A stretch of 64,000 bases of DNA, from NCBI RefSeq assembly GCF_016808095.1, contig NC_068975.1, positions 17,243,501 through 17,307,500 of the forward strand, given 5' to 3'. Under the pieces are notes generated by a model. The model was not told where the DNA came from. It searched no databases and was given only the letters and a program-made list of their open reading frames with translations. Below, one piece after another: positions 1 to 10,770 of this stretch (position 1 is the first letter of the stretch; each line of letters begins with the position of its first letter). The position numbers were made by a program, and so were the translations under genes. This DNA comes from Vigna angularis. Taxonomy: Eukaryota; Streptophyta; Magnoliopsida; Fabales; Fabaceae.

Positions 1-685
1 GTAAACCCTTTTGAGCTTTGAATTTTTTTTTCTTCCACCTTAATCCTATTAGATGATATCCTACCTTACACCCTAGAAAAGAACAGGTATTATGCTTTAA
101 AAGAGGGTAAGGTTGAATTTTAGTTTGAGGGAAGAAAAGGTGTTCATATATATATAAAAAAAGTTGATCAAAAAGGGTGCTTGAACAAAAAAAGAAGGTT
201 GAATTGTGAAAGAATATGGTATGGAATGAACGACATATTGGGATTTGATGACTGAATTGAGAATGGAAGCATCTACTGATGTTCTCTTCTTTACAAGTGA
301 CTTTGAATGCACAAAAAACCATGATTCTTTTTCTAGCCAAGCCAAGCTTTAACCTAGAAAGACCTTTTGACTTAACCAATGGTGTGTGAAGTGTGTGAAT
401 TAGATGATGTTCAAAAGCTGATGAAGTTCTATGACAAATCTACTGTCATGTGAGGACAAACACTTAATTATTGAGGGATGTTAAATTTTGATCTGCTTGT
501 TCATATTCTATGAACACGCAAATTTGTGAGTGCTGAATGCACCATGTCATACTTGTTTGAAATCTTTGGGAATGCATATGATTTTTTCTTATGTGCAAAG
601 TCATTTTATCAAAGTGTCAGATGTCTATTGTGTTGCCTATGTTGTGATTTCATGAGGACATGAAATAATTCAAGTTTGGGGGAGT
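1..685 (+). mobile_element. 3' internal untranslated end of an Athila-like Ty3/gypsy element, with polypurine tract
   Basis: No coding domain is visible. The segment ends in a purine-rich tract at 671-685 (CAAGTTTGGGGGAGT) directly before an LTR starting TGATAAG. This matches the polypurine tract of the Athila-like element at 20409-20420, which reads TTCAAGTTTGGGG on its own strand. I infer that these bases are the 3' untranslated interior of an element whose coding part and 5' LTR lie outside the window. The open frame on the minus strand at 97-345 has no recognisable domain. Confidence 0.7.
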
Positions 686-1780
686 TGATAAGTATGAAAA
701 ATACATGTTTTTAGACTTATTAATTAGCTCAAATTTGTATGTATTCATGAAATAATGTGTTTCCTCATAGAAAAAGTTTTAATAAGAAGTAGGAAAGTGT
801 GTAATAAATTGTACAAGAATTTATACATCAAAGTGGAGTGTTGTTAGATGTTTCTCGCTAAGCCAACATTAAATCGCTCAGCCAGAAAGAGTTTTATTCG
901 CTCAGCGCACCAGCACAACTCGCTGAGCGAATAAAGGACAGTTAAAGATATGTAGTTGAATATTCGCCTAACGCATGAATAGTTGTGCGCTTAGCGAAGT
1001 AGTTACTTTCAAGTGGTTTTTTAAAGTGTGAAATAGAGGAAAAGTTGGTAACTTCTGACAGAGAGCAAAGAACCGTAAAATATTGCAGACTTCAGGAGAC
1101 TACTTAAAGGCATCCAAACAACATTGTATGTAAGGGATTGTAAAACTGTGTACGTTCTAGATGACTAGGAGTAACTAAATCTTTCTTTTGTTGGAATTGA
1201 ATGTAATGCCTAACATTTGATGTAATCTTCCTGTTTAATATATATCTGTGTTCATATGCTTTTCTTGTTTTACTTGTCATTATACGAAAGTATGATGTAT
1301 TTTATATATTCATTTGTACTATGAAGTAAATTTGAGTGTGAACGTAAGAAAAGCAACCAAAAGGAACGATGATAGGAATAGTTTCAATTCTTCTGGTCAT
1401 TTATAAACATCAAATCTTAATGCAAGGGTTATGTTTAATTAATAATTGAACATATAACTTTAGGACTTGTTTTAAGGGATTAAACCAAGATACAGTGATG
1501 TTAATGTTTGAACGCAGAATATATTCTTCATAAAGTTACTATAATGTTAGTTATGAACTCAATTCCAATGAAGCTTACTTTAAAATTTTAATTTCAAATT
1601 TTAGTATTTTGTTAATTTCAGTATGTCATTTGACTTGAATCAACATTTCCATAGTTATCAAATTTATTTTGGTAAATAATTTTCATTAGATAACATAACA
1701 CAATTCCCTTAGGAGAACGGTACTTTTAACTTACTCTTTATTACTTGGAACGATTTGGTACACTTGCCAAAAGGTTATCA
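686..1780 (+). mobile_element. 3' LTR of an Athila-like Ty3/gypsy element
   Basis: The 1095-bp segment begins TGATAAG after a polypurine tract and ends GGTTATCA, so its tips form the TGATAA/TTATCA inverted repeat typical of these LTRs. It contains a perfect 12-bp inverted repeat (ATTCGCTCAGCG at 896-907 and its complement at 921-932), inside a region of related CGCT(C/A)AGC words that recurs in legume gypsy LTRs. The partner LTR and target duplication are off the left edge, so age cannot be estimated. Confidence 0.75.
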
Positions 1781-2769
1781 ACATACATAGAATTAAAGAT
1801 AAACCACATCCTATACATAAATCTACTAAACTACAAAAGCTTTAACACAAAACAAGTCTTCATGAAGATCTTCTTGCAACAAGAACACTCTAGACTTGAC
1901 TTTGAGACATCATCAAAACTTCTTCTCTTCAACTTTATGCTAACATTTTTTAAACTCATCTATATGTGCAAATAGACTTTGTGATGTTAAGTTTTTTGTT
2001 TTATATGTATGGTGTTGTGCTCACATTTTTTATTTCTTACTGATAGATGGTTTAAAAGTGGTTGACAAAACACTTCAGAGTATTAAACAGAGTAATGAGT
2101 TGTGTTAAATTAATGTACAACTAAAATTGAAAGGTGTTATTAATGTATGCATAAATATGAGCATTGATTTGAGATTAAACGTGAGAAGAAGATGAAATTT
2201 TACTTATTTTGAGATTTGAAAGGACAATCCAATTGCATAAACCTTTTTGAAATATTTTTAGTCATCGATAGGAATTATAAAAACTATCTATCTTATGAGA
2301 AGTATGGGAGGGAAAATGTATTGATCCCTAAAACCATTTTATAAAATCGTAAACTTGATGTTTAGTCTATCTTATCCCACTTTATAAGCTTGTATTTTGT
2401 GTAAGTTTGAAAAATTAAGTTTATCTAATAAGAGTATTGTTGAAGGAAGATATCAATATAAAGAAAATATATTAGAATTACAAAAGTTTTTCAAAAAATT
2501 GGTAGAAGTATAGTGTTCGTTAGTTTTTGGATACTTTTTATCCATAACTAATTTTAAATTCATGTATACGCGTGGGTTGATGTTTGTTTGTGTTTATTAA
2601 AAAAAATTACATATTGTGGAAATATAAATAAATAGTTTTAAGTTTATAATTAAGGTTGAATATAATTAATCTTAAAAACAATTTATAGGTTTAGTAAGTT
2701 AATATTTCTATAAATATAAAGAATAGGCTTTGTAAAAATACAAAAGATAAAGCATGTGCAAAAATAGAA
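1781..2769. other. AT-rich spacer without recognisable genes
   Basis: The sequence is AT-rich with stops in all frames. The only longer frame, at 1745-1975, starts inside the preceding LTR and has no domain. I see no repeat unit or RNA gene here. Confidence 0.5.
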
Positions 2770-3459
2770 TAGACTCTTTAATCAATGTATGAACAGACTC
2801 GTCTAAGTGTATTGCAAGATTCATGTAATCTGTAAATGAACAAACTTGTCTAATTTGTATTAATGGATTCGTCTAATTTGTGTGTGGAAAGATTTGTCTA
2901 ATGTATATTGTTAGATTTGTGTAATAAATATATGAATGACTCATTCAATGTGTGTTGCTAGACTCATCTAATGTTTTTGCTTTGCTTATCTGATCAATAT
3001 AATCCTAAACTTGTCTAATAATTTTTGTTATACTCCTCTAATTAATGTATGAAATGACTTGTCTAATATTTTTTGTTATACTAGTCTAATTATTATATAA
3101 ATAGTCTCGTGGAATTTTTTTGTTATATTCTTCTAATAAATGTATGGAAAGACTTATTTGATGTGAATTACTAAAGTCATTTAATCAATACATCGATAAA
3201 CTCGCCTAATATTTAATGTTATACTTGTTTCATTAATATACGAATACATTCATACAATGTGTATTACTAAACTCGTGTAATTAATGTATAATCAGACATG
3301 TGTAATGTGTATTGCAAAACTTTTCTAATCAATGAATAGGCAAACTTGTCTAATCAATGAATAGGCAAACTTGTCTAATGTGTATTAATAAACTCGTCTA
3401 ATTTATGTATAGACAAATATTTTTAATATATACTGTTAGAATTTTCTAATCAATGCATA
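2770..3459. repeat. Degenerate minisatellite with GTCTAAT core
   Basis: Words of the form CTCGTCTAAT, CTTGTCTAAT and GTTAGACTCATCTAAT recur every 25-40 bases, separated by variable 'aatgtatgaa' or 'tttttgttata' linkers. One unit of about 24 bp (AATGAATAGGCAAACTTGTC) is duplicated perfectly near 3333-3376. The array continues after a gypsy scrap at 4111-4287 and again at 7351-7640, so later insertions have split one original array. Confidence 0.7.
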
Positions 3460-4110
3460 GACATGATAGATGACTATCCCTAGATTCCATACAAGAAGAA
3501 CTTGAAGATGAACCTTTACAACTCAAAGGACCAATCACAAGGGAAAAAAAGCAAGAGATTAAAAGAAAAAATTTATTCAAAGCTTATATGTTGCTACAAA
3601 AAACTGGAAAATCAAAGGATATGATGATCATGGCTTGGATCACCTTTATAGATTAAAATTTTACTGCATTTAAAGTGTCTGTAATTTATTTTAATTTTAA
3701 AAGTTCATTGAGCGAGCAATTAATTTATGTTTTTAATTTTCAAGTTATTTTGGCCCCAATATCTTTGGGCTTTCTTAGGTTACTTAAACATGTGTGCTTA
3801 TATATAGGGACACCAAATACATTTTGTTGAAACTTTTGAGTCATATTATAGGCATTTGCATTCTTTGAGAGAGAATTTTCTTGGTTATTATATTAGAACA
3901 CTAATTCTTATCAAAGATTAAAATCATTGTGGTGAATCTTCACTTGATTTATGAGAGTGCTAGATTGTGGCGTCCCTCATCCCTGTAGTATTTTGCGTTC
4001 TTCTATGATTTATTTTTATTGTGCCTCTTGAAGATTCAAATTCAGAAACGATCGCACTCTTTCCTAGGTAAGATCGTATCATCTAACACCAAATTGTATC
4101 ATATAACATC
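3460..4110 (+). mobile_element. Ty3/gypsy scrap: tail of a polyprotein plus LTR-like end
   Basis: The forward frame near 3490-3650 reads a short peptide with a GPITRxKKQE stretch. This resembles the basic tail seen at the end of gag or pol in plant gypsy elements. It is followed by a TATATATAG promoter-like word (3800-3808) and an end reading CTTTCCTAGGTAAGATCGTATCA near 4060-4082, which looks like an LTR terminus. No complete domain is present. The minisatellite is found on both sides, so the scrap is an insertion or recombination remnant. Confidence 0.4.
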
Positions 4111-4287
4111 TAGATTATATTAAGACATACTTGACTAATATATGTTGTTAGAGTCATTTAAGTAGTGTATGGACAAACTCATCTAATGGATATTTCTAGA
4201 CTCGTCTAATTAATATGTGGAATGATTTGTCTAATTTTTTGGTTGCACTTGTCTAGTAATTATGTAGGCAAACTCATCTAATATATA
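4111..4287. repeat. Minisatellite (GTCTAAT type), continuation
   Basis: Several CTCGTCTAAT or CTTGTCTAGT words occur here, as in 2770-3459. The array stops exactly at the LTR that starts at 4288 and resumes right after 7350. Confidence 0.65.
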
Positions 4288-5026
4288 TGTTTCGGTGGAA
4301 AGTTTGTGGGAACGAGACACTAACCTTTCTGACTTGTCTTTCCTTCTTCTGACCTCTGAATCTCCTGCTCCAAGTTCTTCAAGTCCGAGCCAAAAGGGGG
4401 GCTCCGACGCTCAAGTTAGGCGTCTGTTGAAAGAGTTGTTGCTCACAAATGAATATTATGGTAATTGATTATTATGAACTAAGTAGAGCGTGAGTAGAAT
4501 GTTTTGGAGTGTGAATTGAGCATACCTCGCTGATGGTTCTGACCTTGTATTTATAGGTTGTCTCCTAGATCTAATCTGATACAGGCCCAATAAAATATAA
4601 ACAGATTTACCTTAAAATCCGGTTGGTTACCTTAAAATTCAGTTGATTGCTCATAAACCGCCTATCAAATCTTTAATCAGATATCTTTGACTATTTTATC
4701 ATTCGTTGGACACTTGGTCCAATAATAAGCGTTGGCCCAATTGTGGCCTAGACCAATTGCCGTTGTTGGCTATAGTGGTGACCGAACGGTGATGACCGTT
4801 CGGTAGGTATAATTGACGAGCGCTGTCGCCCCAGCTTTAATAAAAGCGATCGCCCTTACTAGCTATAGTGGTGACCGAACGGTGATCACCATTCGGTAAG
4901 TACAACTGACGAGCATTGTCGCGGTTTGACCTGGATGACGAGCGTTGTTGTTGATGAGCACTGCTACAGTAGATAGAGCGATCGGTCTTGGATGTTAACC
5001 ATTCGGCCTAGATATCATACTATACA
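4288..5026 (-). mobile_element. 3' LTR of the non-autonomous element
   Basis: This LTR is 739 bp and pairs with 6594-7350. It contains a perfect hairpin ACCGAACGGT-GATG-ACCGTTCGGT (4781-4804), repeated in slightly altered form about 90 bases later. The same pair of repeats is present in the partner LTR. Confidence 0.9.
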
Positions 5027-5041
5027 TAATGCCCCCCAAGT
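5027..5041 (-). promoter_or_regulatory. Polypurine tract of the non-autonomous element
   Basis: The minus strand reads ACTTGGGGGGCATTA directly before the 3' LTR. Position and composition fit the plus-strand primer of reverse transcription. Confidence 0.75.
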
Positions 5042-5209
5042 CCGAGTTAACCGTCTGGTTTTAGCCAAGAAGGTTAAGTACATGACTTATATGAGCTTGG
5101 GGAAGGTTGTCTTCGTTCTATTGGGAGAGGTTGTTCTGATTGTAACTTGAGTTGTTCCTCCTCTATAACTGAATGGTTGACTTTATAACTTCTTTTTTGA
5201 ACTTTTCAA

Positions 5210-6280
5210 TAGGCCGTTTGGCTTTGAGAGGGGTTTAACCTTCTGCCGAGCGGGATTTACCGCTCGGTTTTTGTCTTAAGATGGTTGACGAGAGGGATTT
5301 ATCTCTCGGTCTTTGACTTTTTACCTAGGAGATCTTCCTAATGGGATGTACCGTTCGGCTTTACACTAGGAGGTTCTAGAAAACGTCCTAATGGGAGGCC
5401 TTGCCGAGCGCGATTCACTGCTCGGTCTTTGTCTTCAGATTGTTGGTGAGAGGGGTTTACCTCTCGGCCGAGAGGGATTTACCTCTCGGTCTTTGACTTT
5501 AGCCTAGGAGTTCTTCCTAGGGAACGATTTTTACCGTTCGGCTTTACACTAGGAGTTCCTGGAGAACGTCCTAATGGGAGGACATGCCCAGCGCGATTTA
5601 CCGCTCATTCTTTGTCTTCAGATTGTTGGTGAGATGGGTTTACCTCTCGGTCGAGAAGGATTTACCTCTCGGTCTTTGACTTTAACCTAGGAGTTCTTCC
5701 TAGGGAACGGGTTTTACCGTTCGGCTTTACAGTAGGAGTTCCTGGAGAACGTCCTAATAGGAGGACTTGCCAAGCGCGATTTACCGCTCGGTCTTTGTCT
5801 TCAGATTGTTGGCGAGAGGTGTGTACCTGTTGGCCTAGAGGGATTTACCTCTCGGTCTTTGACTTTCACCTAGGAGTTCTTCCTAGGGAACGGGTTTTAC
5901 TGTTCGACTTTACACTAGGAGTTCCTGGATAACGTCCTAATGGGAGGATTTTACCTCTTTGCCGAGCAAGATTTATCGCTCGATCTTTGTCTTCAGATTG
6001 TTGGCGAGAAGGATTTACCTCTCGGCCGAGAGGGATTTACCTTTCGGTCTTTGACTTTGACCTAGGAGTTCTTCCTAGGGAACGGGCTTTACCGTTTGCT
6101 TTGAGAGGGATTTACCTCTCGGTTTTTAACTTCAGATCGTTGGCGAGAGGGATTTACCTCTCGGTCTTTGACTTTGACCTAGGCGTTATTCCTAGGGAAC
6201 GGGCTTTACCGTTCGGCTTTGAGAGGGCTTTACCCTTCTGCCGAGCGGGATTTACCGCTCGGTCTTTGACTTGAGCTTCT
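5210..6280. repeat. Tandem array of about 182-bp units packed with short hairpins
   Basis: Units containing the anchor (G/C)CGATTYACCGCTCGGTCTTTGTCTT recur at about 5404, 5587, 5768 and 5961. Each unit contains several small inverted repeats around a GATTTACC-like core: CCGAGCGG/CCGCTCGG, GAGAGG/CCTCTC and GAACGG/CCGTTC. The frame 5987-6274 is a by-product of this array and not a gene. The array occupies the place of gag-pol in the retroelement. Confidence 0.85.
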
Positions 6281-6446
6281 TTAACGGAATTGGCAATCAG
6301 GGACTGAGCATGAATTGCTTGGTTTTATTTATTCCATAATGAAAGTATAGGAAATTAACAAAATGATAAGGAAATAACGAAAGTCTAAATAATAATTTAA
6401 ACGTGACTTTAATAGAGTTTTGGATGCTTCTCCTTAGTGTTTGCGT

Positions 6447-6548
6447 CTACGCTTGTATGGTTCTTGCTTGGGCTTGTATCTGTGCATGCATTTGTGCTAT
6501 CAAATCTCTAGTATTCTGCTCTCCGTCCATGCTCCTTGTGGTCACCAT
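6447..6548 (-). pseudogene. N-terminal remnant of a gypsy gag gene
   Basis: Reading from the ATG at 6546-6548 on the minus strand gives 33 codons beginning MVTTRSMDGEQNT and ending in a TAG. This start, followed by glutamine-rich helical sequence (QMHAQIQAQ), resembles the beginning of gag in Tat/Ogre-like plant gypsy elements. It sits about 45 bases downstream of the LTR, as expected for gag. Everything after the stop has been lost or replaced by the tandem array. Confidence 0.6.
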
Positions 6549-6571
6549 CTGGACGTCTTCTGCTTGCTCTC

Positions 6572-6590
6572 GGCCCCACGGTGGGCGCCA
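6572..6590 (-). promoter_or_regulatory. tRNA primer-binding site of the non-autonomous element
   Basis: The minus strand reads TGGCGCCCACCGTGGGGCC, three bases inside the 5' LTR. TGGCGCC is a usual start for gypsy primer-binding sites that pair with a tRNA 3' end. I cannot assign the tRNA from memory with confidence. Confidence 0.75.
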
Positions 6591-6593
6591 AAA

Positions 6594-7350
6594 TGTTTCG
6601 GTGGAAAGTTTGTTGGATCGAGACACTAACCTTTCTAACTTTGCTTTCCTTCTTCTGACCTATGAATCTCCTACTCCAAGTTCTTCATGTCCGAGTCAAA
6701 AGGGGGGAGGTACCTACAAAGGCACTCCGACGCTCAAGTTAGGCGTCTGTTGAAAGAGTTGTTGCTCACAAATGAATATTATAGTAATTGAATATTATGA
6801 ACTCAGTAGAGCGTGAGTAGAATGTTTTGGAGTGTGAATTGAGCATACCTCGCTAATGGTTCTGACCTTGTATTTATAGGTTGTCTCCTAGATCTAATCT
6901 GATACAAACCCAATAAAATATAAACAGATTTACCTTAAAATCCGATTGGTTACCTTAAAATTCGGTTGGTTGCTCATAAACCGCCTATCAGATCTTTAAT
7001 CAGATATCTTTGACTATTTTATCATTCGTTGGACACTTGGCCTAATAATAAGCGCTGGCCAAATTGTGGCCCAAACTGATTGCCTTTGTTGGCTGTAGTG
7101 GTGACCAAACGGTGATGACCGTTCGGTAAGTATAACTGACGAGCGTTGTGGCCCCAACTTTAATAAAAACGATCGCCCTTATTGGCTATAGTGGTGACCG
7201 AACGGTGATGACCGTTCGGTAAGTACAACATACGAGCGTTGTCGCGGTTTGACTTGGATGACGAGCGGTTTTTCTTGATGAGCACTATTACAGTAGATAG
7301 AGCGATCGGTCTTAGATGTTAACCGTTCGGCCTAGATATCATACTATACA
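6594..7350 (-). mobile_element. 5' LTR of the non-autonomous element
   Basis: This LTR is 757 bp and starts and ends like its partner at 4288-5026. It is longer because of an 18-bp insertion near 6709-6726 (around GGTACCTACAAAGGCACT). It also carries the doubled ACCGAACGGT hairpins. Confidence 0.9.
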
Positions 7351-8059
7351 ATATATTTTTAAACTTGTTTAATTTTTTTATATTCGTCTAATTAGTGTAT
7401 GCTTAAGCTCGTCTAATCAATGTATGAAATACTTTATGTAATATTTTTTTTATATTCATCTAATTAATGGATGGACAAACTTCTTTACTATGTACTGTTA
7501 GACCCGTCTAATGATTTTTGTTATACTCGTCTAGTTAACATATGTTGAAACTCATCTAATATATATATTATTATACTCATATAATATTTTTTGTTATATT
7601 TGTCCAATGTTTGTTGTTAGATTCGTCTAATCAATGTACGTCAAATATAGATTTCTAAACTAAAATAATGATAATATAAATATATTAATGCTATTTTTTA
7701 AAACAATTTGTTTGTTAGCTTTTACGGGAATAGTAAAAAGTGAATTCAAAGAATTATATAACAAAATTTATAATATTAAGAAGTATGGTTTATTTTATAA
7801 CAAATATTTAATTTAAATATTTGAAATGAATTATTAAGTACAATATTTTAATTTATATTTTAGTTTATCCTGTTACAAATATAATTATTTAAAGCTTTAT
7901 GTCAATTTCTATATACATTTAGTTTTTTTATTAAATAATATAATTTTAACTTAACATATTAAAATATGAAAAATATTCAATAATATAATTTGTTTTTATT
8001 TTATTATTTTTGTTATACTCTATGTTTGTTGTTAGACTTATCTAATCAATATATGTAAT
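7351..8059. repeat. Minisatellite continuation and AT-rich spacer
   Basis: 7351-7640 resumes the GTCTAAT-type minisatellite. 7641-8059 is very AT-rich with no coding signal. Confidence 0.55.
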
Positions 8060-8987
8060 ATTAGTGTTGTCAAAATGGAATGGAACTCATGAGCCAACCG
8101 ACTCACCACAGGTTCAGTTCGAGTTAGGTTTAAGAAAAAATTGAAATATTGATACAAACCAATTTTGAGCTCAACCCACTAAGAACTCGACTCACCCGGG
8201 TTGACTCACCTGAATTGGTTCGCCAACCCACTTAATTTTGTTTTGTGTGCTTATTTTTAGATTATATTTTGAATTTAAGATGATTTTGGATTGCATTTGG
8301 ATTATATTATATTTTTTTATTGTGAAATGTCTTTTAAATTTAACATCATTTTGGATTGAAATATATTTACGTTTGAATTAGAAAAAAAAAATGTTATTTT
8401 TATTTTATTACTTTTGTTATACTCTCTGTTTGTTAGACTTATCTAATCAATATATATAATATTAGTGTTGTTAAAAGGGAATGGAACCCATGAGTCAACC
8501 CGACCCACCACAAGTTCGAGCCGACTTGGGTTGAAATTTTTTTTTGGAAATATTGATACAAACCAATTTTGAGCTCGACCCACTAAGAACCTCGCTCCCC
8601 TGTGTTGACTCACCTGGATTTTTTCGCCAACCCACCTAATTTTGTTTTGTGTTCTTATTTTTTTTATTATATTTGGAATTTAAGATGATTTTGGATCGCA
8701 TTTGGATTATATTATTTTTTTTTATTGTGAAATGTCTTTAAAATTTAAGATCATTCTAGATTGAAATTTATTTAGATTTGAATTAGAAAAAAGTTGTTAT
8801 TTTTTTTTAATTGTAAAAAAAACTTGTCATTAAGTGAGTTAGTGAGTCAATCCATTTAACCCACCATCCCATGGTGAGCCGGGCCGGGTTCGAATGTTTT
8901 CGATCGCTAATAAGTGAGTCAGGTTGGGTTGGGTTACTAAGTGACCGATCCGTGATGAGCCAAGTTAGGTGGCCCATTTTGACAACA
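8060..8987. mobile_element. hAT-like non-autonomous repeat with internal tandem duplication
   Basis: The ends form an inverted repeat: TAGTGTTGTCAAAATGG near 8061 and CCATTTTGACAACACTA at 8971-8987. The interior is rich in words such as GAGTCAACC, GGGTTGG and GAACCCATGAG. About 398 bases are duplicated in tandem: the segment around 8034-8100, starting in the flanking minisatellite, is repeated around 8432-8500. No transposase is present. A clear 8-bp target duplication could not be read because the right flank is a TA repeat (8988-9027). Confidence 0.65.
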
Positions 8988-9071
8988 CTATATATATATA
9001 TATATGTATGTATATATATATGTATGTATTAATACTATAATTTATGATGATTGGTTTGTTAGTTTTTTCTT

Positions 9072-9405
9072 GGTTTAATGATTTGGTAGGTCTTTTTTGG
9101 GTCAGAATCTCAAATTGGTCCCCTAATTTTTCTTTTTTAATTAAGTCCTAATTTTTGAAAAATTGATACAAATAGAGTCATGCCATTAAATTGGACCAAC
9201 GCCGTTAGACTGACGTGTACGTGGCATGTTGATGGTGTTTTTTTAATGACGTGACATAGTTTATATGGTAATAAGCATAATGTGACATGTAATTTCAATT
9301 TTTTTAATCAAGAAATTAAGGGAATTTTAATTCAACCCAGCCCTTTGTTCGAATAAACATTTACGAAAAAAAATATAAGAAATCTGTGAGGGGTGCTTCA
9401 AATTA
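9072..9405 (+). repeat. Left terminal inverted repeat of the MULE
   Basis: It begins near GGTTTAATGATTTGGTAGGTC and runs to about TTAGGGTTCGTGG. It pairs with 16760-17091 on the opposite strand. The repeats have diverged by substitutions and small indels. Confidence 0.8.
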
Positions 9406-9411
9406 GGGTTC

Positions 9412-9790
9412 GTGGAGAAAATTGATATCAATTGCAAATGTCTCGTTCATGTTCTTCTTCAACGGTGGAAGCAAAACACTAAAGTGGTTTTTCATGGTGG
9501 TGGAGCATCTAGGATTGATGGTGTCTCACCCCTTTGCCTCTGTGGAGAGAAATCAGTTCTAAGAACTGGTCGAACTACTAATATTAGAGGGAAGCAATTT
9601 TGAGCCTACCCTAAGTATAAGGTAGAAGAACGTGGATGGTATATTGTTTATGTTAGTAGTAAGTCCTATTAATTGGTGTATTTTTTTTTTACAGAATTGA
9701 AATGAAGAAGGTGGTTGCAATTTCTTCACATGGTGTTGTGATCATGGTATTGAGGAAAAGGATATGAATCTAAAGTTGGAAGCAAAAGAT
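9412..9790 (+). pseudogene. GRF-type zinc-finger protein remnant inside the MULE
   Basis: The forward frame gives LCLCGEKSVLRTGRTTNIRGKQF, matching the start of a GRF zinc finger (CxCG...RT...NxGRxFxxC). It then meets TGA at 9601-9603, where the family has an aromatic residue and cysteine. The reading resumes as AYPKYK. After an intron-like stretch ending TTTTTTTTTTACAG (about 9694) the frame GGCNFFTWCCDHGIEEKD gives the expected second half (CxFFxW.D). The gene converges on the transposase and starts just inside the left terminal repeat. GRF proteins accompany some plant MULEs. Their role is not established here. Confidence 0.65.
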
Positions 9791-9984
9791 GAGTCTTTAT
9801 CGAACAGAGAAGAAATGGGAGGTGGTATGAAGATGATGATTGATTTGCAGAAATGGATAAAGGTGTTGATAGGGGTGGTTTATTTGATTTGTGTGATTAA
9901 TATATTTGTAATTTCAATATGGATGAGAAATCCATAATGTAGCAGTGATTTTCATATTGTATTAGGATGCACCAGATGTATGTT

Positions 9985-10770
9985 GAAATGAGTTTTTGTG
10001 AATGAATGAACCTTTGTTGTATTTAATATATGTCCAAACGGCGAATTTGTTTGGAAATATGTGGTCACTAATTGAAACAAGATTACAAATTGTTTAAGTA
10101 AACCAACCATGTTATGGTAAACTAATACTACTGAGCAAGCATATTAAAGTGGGGCAAGGAATTGTACTGAATATGGTAATCATCAATAAACTTGGTTAAG
10201 AAAAAAAGTAAAACCTGGTTCGTGCAAAATGTCAAAATTTTTCTTTTAAAAGGTCATTGAGGAAAGGTTATTTATTTCACTTATAAACATTGCAATACAA
10301 TGTTTTCATGTTTTAAATTGAGGTAGTTGCAAGAGTTGACAAAGTACTACCATTGATACCATTAAGCAATAACAAAAAACTTCCTTCACCTCTGCAATAA
10401 TCCCCTCATTCACAAAATCCTCAAAAATTTGGAACAAGCAATGAAGAGGATCCAAAGTCAGAAACCTTGGTTGTGTATTTGCCATCTTCACTGACACTGC
10501 ATACTAATACTACTATAACCAGTGACACTTATTTCTCATATAACAATATGTCATTTAATAACAATATCTGATTTGACTATTACATAATAACCATTGCATA
10601 ACGTCATTGTTGTTGTCAAATTGAAAAAACACATTGAAAGACCATTGTTTTCAAATAACACATTGAAACATTGAAAAACCACATAATAACCAAGTGTACA
10701 TCTTAAAAACAGAAACATTGTTTTTTCAAAATTAAGTATTACACAATAACATTCTAAAAGTTTGTATAAT
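9985..10770. other. MULE interior between the two genes, no clear coding content
   Basis: This AT-rich intergenic stretch contains repeated 'cattgaaaaacacattg' words near 10620-10690. The minus frame 10306-10497 (63 codons) has no domain I recognise. Confidence 0.4.

Larger units (their letters stand above)
4288..7350 (-). mobile_element. Complete non-autonomous LTR retrotransposon (LARD/TRIM-like, Ty3/gypsy-derived)
   Basis: Two direct LTRs (4288-5026 and 6594-7350) share TGTTTCGG...ACTATACA ends. They are flanked by a perfect 5-bp target duplication ATATA (4283-4287 and 7351-7355). The primer-binding site lies left of the right-hand LTR and the polypurine tract right of the left-hand LTR, so the element reads on the minus strand. 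Its interior is only about 1.57 kb and holds a 33-codon gag-start remnant and a tandem array instead of gag-pol. It must have moved with proteins from a relative. The two LTRs differ visibly, including an 18-bp indel near 6709, so it is older than the element at 18937. Confidence 0.9.

Noticed and set aside
2770..3459. Possible CRISPR-like spaced repeat
   Set aside because: Repeat words are short and degenerate, spacers are themselves related, and the context is plant nuclear DNA; it is a decayed minisatellite.
5987..6274. 95-codon frame with repeated GIYLSVFDFDLGV peptides
   Set aside because: It is a by-product of the tandem array; the conserved feature is the DNA inverted repeats, not the peptide.
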